This document shows positions 5,353 to 10,747 of a stretch of 10,747 bases of DNA, piece after piece. The DNA comes from Acidobacteriaceae bacterium (GTDB lineage: Bacteria; Acidobacteriota; Terriglobia; Terriglobales; Acidobacteriaceae): positions 1,344-12,090 of the forward strand of contig PKYX01000202.1 in assembly GCA_003132825.1 (NCBI GenBank), in the 5' to 3' direction. Under the pieces are notes generated by a model. The model made no database searches and was not told the DNA's origin. It saw only the letters and a program-made list of their open reading frames with translations. Made by a program: the position numbers and the translations under genes. Position 1 is the stretch's first letter. Each line of letters begins with the position of its first letter.

Positions 5353-7041
5353 ATGTCCAATCCAAAGATCCCAGAATCTCCGGTCACCCCCGAGCCCGAT
5401 GAGTCTTTCGGGAGCATGCTTTCCCAATTCGAGCGCAGCCATGCGCTCCGTAAAGCCGAAGCCACCCGCGAAGGCACGGTGGTCTCGGTTTCGCCAGACT
5501 CGGTGGTGATCGACATCGGGTTCAAAACCGAAGGCCTTTTGCCGCTTTCCGAGTTACAGAACGATAGCAAGCGCCCGGAACCGGGCGACCGGCTGCAGGT
5601 TACGATTAAAGGCCGCGATCCTGAAGGCTACTACGAGTTGACTCGCAGCAAAGCCGCACGGCCCAGTGACTGGGCGGCGCTCGAGCAGGCCTTTCAAGCG
5701 AAGACGACGATTGTGGGGACGGTGACCGGGGTCGTGAAGGGCGGCTTGAGCGTGGATGTGGGAGTGCGGGCGTTCATGCCGGCGTCTCGCAGTGGCGCGC
5801 GCGATGCGGCCGAGATGGAGAAGTTGGTGGAGCAGGAGATCCGATGCCGCATCATCAAGCTCGACGCCGCGGAAGAAGACGTCGTGGTGGATCGCCGCAT
5901 CGTCGCTGAAGGAGAAGAGCAGACGGTGAAGGACCGCCGCTACTCCGAATTGAAGGAAGGCGACACGGTGAGCGGTACGGTGCGCAGGCTCGCCGACTAC
6001 GGAGCGTTCGTCGATATTGGCAGCGTGGACGCGCTGTTGCATGTGGGGGATATTTCCTGGAGCCGGATTAACAAGCCGGCAGATGTGCTCGCGGTCGATC
6101 AGCAGATCGAGGTGAAGGTTCTCAAAGTGGACCTCGAGAAGCGGCGCCTTTCGGTAGGAATGAAGCAGCTACAGCCGCATCCCTGGGACTCGGTTCCGGG
6201 TAAGTACACGATCGGGGAGCGGGTGCGCGGCCGCGTGACTCGCGTGACCGACTTCGGCGCGTTTGTGGAGCTAGAGCCGGGAGTCGAGGGATTAATTCAT
6301 GTTTCTGAGATGTCGTGGGTCAAGAAAGTAAGGAAGCCGAGCGACTTGGTAAAAGCCGACGAGACGGTCGAAGCCGTGGTCCTGGGCGTGAACGCGGGCG
6401 AGCGGCGCATGTCTTTGGGATTGAAGCAGGCGCTCGGCGATCCGTGGGCCGACGCTGCCGAAAAGTTTCCCGTTGGGTCGGTGGTCGAGGGGCCAGTCAC
6501 GAGCATTGCGAAGTTTGGCGCGTTCGTGCAGGTTGTCGAGGGCCTGGAGGGCATGATTCACGTCAGCGACCTGAGCGCAGAAAAGCGCATTAACCATCCC
6601 CAGGACATGCTGCGGGTGGGGCAGTCGGTGAAGGCGCAAGTGCTCGAGTTGGATCGGGAGAAACGGAAACTGAAACTCGGGATGAAACAACTGGTTCCGA
6701 CCGGCATTGATGAATACGTCGCCGAGCGCCGGGAAGGGGATGTGGTCACGGGCCGCGTCATCGATGTCTCGGGCGGCTCGGCGAAGGTGGAACTGGGCGA
6801 AGGGATCCAGGCAGCCTGCCGGATCTCGGCAGAAACCAAGCAGGAATCCGCTGCTCGGAATCAGTCCGGGGGAGCAAAGGCCGATCTGGCATCGCTCGGT
6901 TCGATGCTGCAAGCGCGCTGGAAGGGCGGCACGGTTGCGGAATCCGCGGAGCCGCAAGAAGTCCGGGCAGGGCAGGTTCGCAGCTTTCGAATCACCAAGC
7001 TGGACCGGCCACCGAACCAGATCGAAGTCGAGCTGGTGTAG
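5353..7041 (+). CDS. rpsA: 30S ribosomal protein S1-type RNA-binding protein with six S1 domains
   Basis: The 562-residue product matches the length of bacterial ribosomal protein S1 (about 557 in E. coli). S1 (OB-fold) repeats lie at about residues 39-101, 118-186, 202-272, 287-359, 372-444 and 460-562. Repeats 3-5 are the most canonical, for example YGAFVDIGSVDALLHVGDIS, DFGAFVELEPGVEGLIHVSE and KFGAFVQVVEGLEGMIHVSD, each closing with a RRLSVGMKQL-like strand. Repeats 1 and 2 are the divergent ribosome-docking type. The sixth is degenerate and split by a low-complexity insertion (about 492-540). S1 recruits mRNA to the 30S subunit. The gene stands alone rather than next to cmk or ihfB as in Proteobacteria. 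A paralogous S1-domain protein is possible, so the symbol is tentative. No ribosome binding site is visible. Confidence 0.88.
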   Translation: MSNPKIPESPVTPEPDESFGSMLSQFERSHALRKAEATREGTVVSVSPDSVVIDIGFKTEGLLPLSELQNDSKRPEPGDRLQVTIKGRDPEGYYELTRSKAARPSDWAALEQAFQAKTTIVGTVTGVVKGGLSVDVGVRAFMPASRSGARDAAEMEKLVEQEIRCRIIKLDAAEEDVVVDRRIVAEGEEQTVKDRRYSELKEGDTVSGTVRRLADYGAFVDIGSVDALLHVGDISWSRINKPADVLAVDQQIEVKVLKVDLEKRRLSVGMKQLQPHPWDSVPGKYTIGERVRGRVTRVTDFGAFVELEPGVEGLIHVSEMSWVKKVRKPSDLVKADETVEAVVLGVNAGERRMSLGLKQALGDPWADAAEKFPVGSVVEGPVTSIAKFGAFVQVVEGLEGMIHVSDLSAEKRINHPQDMLRVGQSVKAQVLELDREKRKLKLGMKQLVPTGIDEYVAERREGDVVTGRVIDVSGGSAKVELGEGIQAACRISAETKQESAARNQSGGAKADLASLGSMLQARWKGGTVAESAEPQEVRAGQVRSFRITKLDRPPNQIEVELV

Positions 7042-7105
7042 CCCGCCTGATGTCCAAGAAATGACCGCAAGGAAGAAGGGGCGCCCTGCTAGAACCTGAG
7101 GCGGG
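7042..7105 (+). terminator. Long inverted repeat after the S1 gene
   Basis: CCCGCCT (7042-7048) starts directly after the S1 stop codon and is complementary to AGGCGGG (7099-7105). The intervening 50 nt contain the palindrome GGGCGCCC (7078-7085), which could form an inner hairpin. No T-run follows, so this may be a structured 3' end rather than a classical terminator. Confidence 0.3.
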
Positions 7106-7132
7106 TCCTCATCTCGGAAGGTTACCTTGTAA

Positions 7133-7161
7133 TTGATTGATTTAAGACGAGATAGCTTAAT
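7133..7161 (+). promoter_or_regulatory. Candidate sigma70-like promoter of the Gly-rich protein gene
   Basis: TTGATT (7133-7138) and CTTAAT (7156-7161) are separated by 17 bp in a locally AT-rich patch (7127-7163) that stands out from the GC-rich surroundings. The predicted start near 7168 would give a leader of about 95 nt. The -10 region overlaps a hairpin of GATAGC (7151-7156) and GCTATC (7165-7170), which could be an operator. Confidence 0.4.
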
Positions 7162-7169
7162 TTCGCTAT

Positions 7170-7261
7170 CCGGGCTGCGAAACTTTTTTTCGTCTTCCGG
7201 GTTTAAGCAAACAGGTGCTTCAGATCGAGTACGGGAATCTGAAGCAAGGGGGGTAGAACAG
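7170..7261 (+). promoter_or_regulatory. Structured 5' leader with two hairpins ending at the Shine-Dalgarno sequence
   Basis: Hairpin 1: CCGG (7170-7173) pairs with CCGG (7197-7200) and CGAAA (7178-7182) pairs with TTTCG (7188-7192), with a symmetric internal loop between them. Hairpin 2: GCTTCAGAT (7217-7225) is perfectly complementary to ATCTGAAGC (7237-7245), with an 11-nt loop. The next bases, AAGGGGGG (7246-7253), are the ribosome binding site, eight nt before ATG 7262. A further possible pairing is GCTTAA (7155-7160) with TTAAGC (7203-7208), though its 5' half lies upstream of the predicted transcript start. I match it to no known riboswitch. Confidence 0.5.
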
Positions 7262-7786
7262 ATGCGTTATCTCAAGCATGTGGCCTTGCTGGCGGTGTTG
7301 ATGATTCCACTGGCCTATTCGCAAGCCCAGGTCAGGGTTGGCGTGGGTGTAGGATTTGGCCCGGGATACTATGCCGGACCGCCGGTATGCGAGTACGGCT
7401 ACTACGGATATGCGCCTTATTCTTGTGCGCCTTACGGCTACTACGGACCGAGCTGGTTCTCCGGTGGTCTGTTCATCGGCGCGGGGCCGTGGTTTCGCGG
7501 ATACTATGGCCGGTCCGGCTTTTTTGGGCCAGGCTACTATGGCCATGCAGGCTTCGGCTACGGTCGCGGCTACTACGGACGCCCCGGCTTCGGTTACGGT
7601 CGCGGTTCCTACGGACGCCCCGGCTTCGGTTACGGCCGCGGTTCCTACGGACGCGCAGGCTTCGGTGGAGGCGGTTTTGCACGCGGCCCAGTGGGCGGCT
7701 TCCACGGCAACGTCGGCGGTGGATTTCGCGGTGCAGCAAGAGGTGGCTTCCACGGTGGCGGCGGACACGGTGGCGGACACCGTTAA
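7262..7786 (+). CDS. Secreted Gly/Tyr-rich repeat protein
   Basis: ATG 7262 follows AAGGGGGG by eight nt and gives a signal peptide (MRYLKHVALLAVLMIPLAYSQAQ), so the longer frame from TTG 7133 is rejected. The 174-residue product begins its mature part with VRVGVGVGFGPGYYAG and is then almost wholly Gly, Tyr, Phe, Arg and Pro. It includes Cys-containing GYYGYAPYSCAPYGYYG, three perfect or near-perfect 12-residue repeats (consensus GFGYGRGSYGRP), and a Gly/His/Arg tail ending GGGGHGGGHR. Such proteins are extracellular or envelope-associated and intrinsically disordered; the His-rich tail could bind metal. Function unknown. It is monocistronic, with a structured leader and a strong terminator. 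Confidence 0.82.
   Translation: MRYLKHVALLAVLMIPLAYSQAQVRVGVGVGFGPGYYAGPPVCEYGYYGYAPYSCAPYGYYGPSWFSGGLFIGAGPWFRGYYGRSGFFGPGYYGHAGFGYGRGYYGRPGFGYGRGSYGRPGFGYGRGSYGRAGFGGGGFARGPVGGFHGNVGGGFRGAARGGFHGGGGHGGGHR
7550..7657 (+). repeat. Three tandem 36-bp coding repeats in the Gly/Tyr-rich gene
   Basis: Units at 7550-7585, 7586-7621 and 7622-7657 each encode 12 residues: GFGYGRGYYGRP, GFGYGRGSYGRP and GFGYGRGSYGRA. Units 2 and 3 differ at only a few bases, indicating recent duplication. Degenerate copies of the motif flank them on both sides. Copy number may vary between strains. Confidence 0.85.
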
Positions 7787-7842
7787 CCGCTCGCGAAGCC
7801 TAAGTCAACCAAGATAAGCCGCCACGAAGAGGCAGCAACGAA

Positions 7843-7870
7843 AAAGCCCACGACTCCGGTCGTGGGCTTT
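7843..7870. terminator. Bidirectional rho-independent terminator
   Basis: AAAGCCCACGAC (7843-7854) and GTCGTGGGCTTT (7859-7870) form a perfect 12-bp stem with a TCCG tetraloop. It lies between the convergent Gly-rich gene (ends 7786) and the SnoaL-like gene (ends 7908). The minus-strand exit has a run of five T, the plus-strand exit only CTTTAAGTTT, so it should act best on the minus-strand run but can serve both. Confidence 0.9.
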
Positions 7871-7907
7871 AAGTTTGGTTGAAACCTCAACTCATCTGCG
7901 CTGCCTC

Positions 7908-8443
7908 TCAGGGACTTGGGTCTTGCACTCCGGCCCAACGCAGCGCTTCTTGCCGGTCGGCGAAAGCCCGCATTTCGATCAGTTTGCCAGCGCGGACCGT
8001 ATAGACGTCCGCCAGGCGCACATCTTGCCACTGGTTGCTGCCCTTCGATCGAACTCGCGCATGGACAAACACAACGATCCGATTGCCGGCGGTGATAAAT
8101 CGCTCTGGTTCGCTCGATGCTTCTGCCAGGCGGCCCGTGACTGTGTGAGATAGTGCTTCACCTCATCGCGTCCGCGGTAGGTGCCGCCCCCGGGGAATTC
8201 TGCGGGTTCAGTCCACTCGATCTGAGCATCGAGCGGCTCTGCTGCGGCCTCGATATCACCCCGGTTGAAGGCCTGATACGCCCCACGAAGAGCGGCGATC
8301 GTCGGTTCGAGGTGGGGGGAGCTTTCCATTCGAGTCCCGTTCGGCATCCGGTCGCATCCACTCCAACAAAGACTGGCGGCAAAGAGGAAGAGCAGCCGTC
8401 TGCTCAAGCCGGCGAGACCTCGAACCGCACGGCCATCGAACAC
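7908..8443 (-). pseudogene. SnoaL/NTF2-like lipoprotein gene with a 1-nt frameshift
   Basis: The first frame (GTG 8443) encodes an Arg-containing leader, LLFLFAASLCWSGC with a lipobox-like WSG|C, then an NTF2/SnoaL fold (LRGAYQAFNRGDIEAAAEPL, FPGGGTYRGRDEVKHYL) up to W106 at 8126-8128. It then loses similarity and ends at 7979. The -1 frame from 8126 continues the domain without a gap: AEASSEPERFITAGNRIVVF, VHARVRSKG, QDVRLADVYTVRAGKLIEMR, ADRQEALRWAGV, stopping at 7908-7910. Restoring one G (TGG to TGGG) would give an intact protein of about 178 residues. A TTG at 8407, with GAGG about 10 nt upstream, would give a more usual lipoprotein signal and may be the real start. The fold binds or converts small molecules; the substrate is unknown. 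Confidence 0.85.
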
Positions 8444-8533
8444 GGATAGCGGCGGTCGCAGGTTGACGGGGAGACCCGGACGTCGGATTTCTGCAAGACT
8501 GTCATGGCGATTGAAGGGTCTGCGGATTCCGGA

Positions 8534-9196
8534 TCATGGCCCGTCGAGCTGCTGGGCCGGAGCGGGGGATGCGGCGCCTTCTTTGTCCAACATGGCGATG
8601 CCCTGGAGTATGGTCTCGACCACCGTTTCCTCGCCAATGGTGGAGTTGATCATGAGGTGAAAGCGGTACCGATCCGGCCAGTCGACCCCGAAATATTGTT
8701 TGATGAAAGCCGCCCGGTCACGGTCCACGGTTTCCGCGGCCTGGAGAGCTTCATTCTCGCTCTTCCCACCGGCCTCAAGCCGCCGGACTTTCTCCTCAAA
8801 CGGGGCGTAAACAAATACGTGAAACGCATCGCGACGGTGTTGCAGATAGTAGGCGGAGCCGCGTCCGACGATCACGCAACCGCTGCCTTCGGCCGCGTCT
8901 TTCACGACCCGCTCTGCCACCTCCCGGATGCAATCGGTATCTGCCAACTTCAGCCGCGGGGCATTGAGACTGCCTTCGTGACTGCCTCGCATGAAAGCCT
9001 TGAGGAGTCGATAGAACAGGGGGTCTCTTTTCTCTTCGTGGGCTTCGACGACTCGGCAATCGCACTCCATCAGGCGGGCAATTTCGTTGGTCAACAACTC
9101 GTCCCACAGTTTCCAGCCCAGGCGGCGGGCCACTCTTTTTGCGATGTCCGCGGCGCCACTGCCGTATTCGCGCTCGATGGTAATCACTCGGATCAT
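8534..9196 (-). CDS. Cytidylate kinase-like family protein (Cytidylate_kin2-type P-loop)
   Basis: The 220-residue product starts MIRVITIEREYGSGAADIAK, the opening of the cytidylate kinase-like family, where the P-loop reads YGSGxxxIA and lacks the usual GKS/T of true CMP kinases. Further features are LGWKLWDELL (26-35), CVIVGRGSAYYL (about 105-116), a strand HVFVYAP followed by the Arg-rich EEKVRRL, and DRDRAAFIKQYFGVDW (about 157-172), which resembles the LID/DRD region of nucleotide kinases. GGAG lies eight nt before the ATG. Family members are predicted nucleotide-binding phosphotransferases without a settled substrate. It sits 87 bp after the MFS gene and 90 bp before the SnoaL-like gene on the same strand, so co-transcription is possible. 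It is unlikely to be the essential cmk. Confidence 0.85.
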   Translation of the reverse strand: MIRVITIEREYGSGAADIAKRVARRLGWKLWDELLTNEIARLMECDCRVVEAHEEKRDPLFYRLLKAFMRGSHEGSLNAPRLKLADTDCIREVAERVVKDAAEGSGCVIVGRGSAYYLQHRRDAFHVFVYAPFEEKVRRLEAGGKSENEALQAAETVDRDRAAFIKQYFGVDWPDRYRFHLMINSTIGEETVVETILQGIAMLDKEGAASPAPAQQLDGP

Positions 9197-9283
9197 GGAG
9201 ATTGCTCCGGTACGCTATCGCTTCGAGGTCGCCCCCCGGAGACCAGACAGCCGGTGCGAGTTTTTCCCGTCACCATAGTACTG

Positions 9284-10747
9284 CTAGTCCATCACCACAC
9301 GGCGGCCACCGGGTTGGTTTTTCTTCAGGGTGAAAGAAAGCACAAACATGATCGCCGCTCCGATCGCCAGAACCCAGTAGGTGTCGATGTAGGCGAGGGT
9401 GCTGGCCTGCACGCCGACCGTTCGATAGATCAGCGCGTACGCCTGCCTGGTCGCTCGCTCCGCGTTCGCCCCCGATGCGCCCAGGTGAGCCGCTAGACCG
9501 GCCACCGCCCGGGTAAAGAGCCGCCGTCCCGGAGAGATATTCGCGACCAGATACGCTTGGTGGACCTGAGCCCGGCGGGCAATCAGGGTGGTGACCATCG
9601 ACGTTCCCACGCTGCTGCCGATGTTGCGCATGAAGTTGGTCAGCCCGGCGACGCTGTTGCTTTTTTCGACCGGCATTCCGATGTAGGAGGACAGATTGAT
9701 GGGAACGAACAGAAAGCCCAGGCCAAACACCTGCACGAGGCGCAGCAGGCAGGCGCTCTGGAAGCTGATTTGAAGGTCGAGCTGTTGGGTGGACAAGAAC
9801 ATGCCAATCGAGAGGGAAAGCCAGCCGAAGGCAACCAGATATCGCGCCTGGACCTTCGAGGAGAGCACGCCCACGATGGGCATCAGAAACAGCAGCAGAA
9901 GGCCACCGCCAGAAAGCACCAAGCCGGCCGACTCGGCCGTATAGCCGAGCAGAGATTGTAGGAACAGAGGCATCATGACGAGGCTCGAGAACAGCATGAT
10001 CCCCAGCACAAACATCATGCCGTTCGCTTCGACGAAGTTCAGATTCTTGAACAGGCGCACCTCAATGACCGGGCGCTTATAAAACCACTCCCAGATGACC
10101 AGGGACACAAAGCCCACGACCGCAAGCACCGCCAGGGTCAGGATGAAACTCGACCCGAACCAATCGTCCTCCTGCCCCTTGTCGAGCATGATTTGCAGGG
10201 CGCCCACTCCGAGGACCAGCAGAGACACACCGACGTAGTCGATTCTGGCCAGTGCGCCCCGCACGCGCTTCGCCCAGGGCGGGTCTTCGATCAAACGAGA
10301 AACCAGGAACAGTGCCAAAATTCCCACCGGGACGTTGATGAAGAAAATCCAGCGCCAGGTGTAGTTGTCCGTGATCCAGCCGCCCAGCGTGGGCCCGATC
10401 GTAGGTGCAACGATGACGGTGACGCCATATAGGGCGAAAGCCAGGCCGCGCTGCTCGGGCGGAAAGGTGTCGGCCAGGATGGCCTGAGCCATGGGTTGAA
10501 GTCCGCCACCGCCCGCGCCTTGCAGGATACGAAACACAATCAGTGCTCCGAGGCTCGGCGCGATCCCGCACAACATGGAACTCACGGTGAAAATTGTCAA
10601 GCAGGTCATGAAGAACCATTTGCGGCCGAGCACACTGGCAAACCATCCGCTGATGGGCAGCACGACGGCATTCGAGACCAGATAGGAGGTGAGAACCCAG
10701 GTGCTCTGGTCGTTGCTCGCTCCCAGGTTGCCCGCCATGTAAGGCAG
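9284..10747 (-). CDS. DHA2-family MFS drug exporter (EmrB/QacA type), N-terminus outside window
   Basis: The frame is open to the right edge; an ATG at 10738 is internal, since the upstream codons give LPYMAGNLGAS, the usual family context (ALPxxAGxL in TM1). The visible 487 residues carry DHA2 hallmarks. These are STWVLTSYLVSNAVVLPISG, motif A (GRKWFF), the antiporter motif C VIVAPTIGPTLGGWI, NYTWRWIFFINVPVG, and the late segments GLGFLFVPINLSSY and GLTNFMRNIGSSVGTSMVTT. The total is consistent with a 14-helix inner-membrane proton-coupled efflux pump, ending FTLKKNQPGGRRVVMD. EmrB-type members work with a periplasmic EmrA adaptor, which may be encoded just upstream outside the window. The substrate cannot be inferred. 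Confidence 0.93.
   Translation of the reverse strand: MPYMAGNLGASNDQSTWVLTSYLVSNAVVLPISGWFASVLGRKWFFMTCLTIFTVSSMLCGIAPSLGALIVFRILQGAGGGGLQPMAQAILADTFPPEQRGLAFALYGVTVIVAPTIGPTLGGWITDNYTWRWIFFINVPVGILALFLVSRLIEDPPWAKRVRGALARIDYVGVSLLVLGVGALQIMLDKGQEDDWFGSSFILTLAVLAVVGFVSLVIWEWFYKRPVIEVRLFKNLNFVEANGMMFVLGIMLFSSLVMMPLFLQSLLGYTAESAGLVLSGGGLLLLFLMPIVGVLSSKVQARYLVAFGWLSLSIGMFLSTQQLDLQISFQSACLLRLVQVFGLGFLFVPINLSSYIGMPVEKSNSVAGLTNFMRNIGSSVGTSMVTTLIARRAQVHQAYLVANISPGRRLFTRAVAGLAAHLGASGANAERATRQAYALIYRTVGVQASTLAYIDTYWVLAIGAAIMFVLSFTLKKNQPGGRRVVMD

Noticed and set aside
5055..5570. 171-codon minus-strand frame upstream of and into the S1 gene
   Set aside because: It overlaps the S1 N-terminus, has no plausible motif and no convincing RBS.
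6292..6957. 221-codon minus-strand frame inside the S1 gene
   Set aside because: Mirror of repeated S1 domains; Leu/His/Arg-rich with no domain pattern.
7141..7261. Known riboswitch (for example cyclic-di-GMP type I) before the Gly-rich gene
   Set aside because: I could not place the conserved GEMM-type core motifs, so only an unassigned structured leader is claimed.
7550..7657. 36-bp direct repeats considered as a CRISPR-like array
   Set aside because: The units are contiguous without spacers, in frame, and encode a 12-residue Gly/Tyr motif.
7220..7780. 186-codon Ala/Val/Thr-rich frame antisense to the Gly-rich gene
   Set aside because: Produced by the 36-bp Gly/Tyr repeat read backwards. 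The plus-strand frame has a signal peptide and RBS; this one has neither.
8115..8135. Programmed -1 frameshift in the SnoaL-like gene
   Set aside because: No X-XXY-YYZ slippery heptamer at the join, and the lesion sits at a short G run; a simple one-base loss is more likely.
8504..9496. 330-codon open frame on the plus strand
   Set aside because: It is antisense to the cytidylate kinase-like gene and the end of the MFS gene, both with clear family sequence. Its translation has no recognisable domain and reflects GC-rich codon bias.

Overview
The window is GC-rich, gene-dense bacterial chromosome. The gene complement fits a soil-type Acidobacteriota: a secreted DUF4136 protein, an ECF sigma factor coupled to an RskA-type anti-sigma factor, a small secreted Cys-containing GWVSD/KCG protein, a Gly/Tyr-rich secreted repeat protein, an AHSA1-like SRPBCC protein, a zinc-ribbon membrane protein and a six-S1-domain protein. 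That assignment is an inference from protein style, since there is no rRNA or other phylogenetic marker here. I see no phage, transposon, CRISPR, tRNA or defence-system genes.

Layout. 1-466 (+) is the 3' part of a DUF4136 gene cut by the window edge. 543-1852 (-) is a two-gene operon in which the ECF sigma factor (TTG start) and its membrane anti-sigma factor overlap by ATGA. Divergent from it, 2063-2392 (+) encodes a 109-residue secreted protein, followed by a 9-bp hairpin. 2589-3701 (-) encodes a zinc-ribbon / single-TM / Pro-Ala linker / Sel1-like protein. 3837-3896 is a degenerate 15-bp x 4 tandem repeat directly downstream of a bacterioferritin-like gene (3902-4387, -). 4504-4908 (-) is an SRPBCC gene interrupted by one in-frame amber codon. 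After about 440 bp without a recognisable gene, 5353-7041 (+) encodes a ribosomal protein S1-type protein. A structured leader then precedes a Gly/Tyr-rich secreted protein (7262-7786, +). A strong bidirectional terminator (7843-7870) separates it from a minus-strand run. In transcription order that run is a DHA2-family MFS exporter (9284 to the right edge, truncated), a cytidylate kinase-like P-loop protein (8534-9196), and a SnoaL/NTF2-like lipoprotein gene broken by a 1-nt frameshift (7908-8443).

How the genes relate. The sigma/anti-sigma pair is the only clear regulatory module, and the divergent secreted protein is a candidate target by position only. The ferritin is a housekeeping iron-storage or detoxification protein and the S1 protein belongs to translation. 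The MFS-kinase-SnoaL run may be co-transcribed, but its functions do not form an obvious pathway.

Nothing here convincingly amounts to a new multi-gene system. The points most worth checking are the two genes broken by single-base lesions, the two-hairpin leader abutting the Shine-Dalgarno sequence of the Gly-rich gene, the 15/30-bp minisatellite, and two genes with no Shine-Dalgarno sequence whose -10-like hexamers lie 5-6 nt before the ATG.
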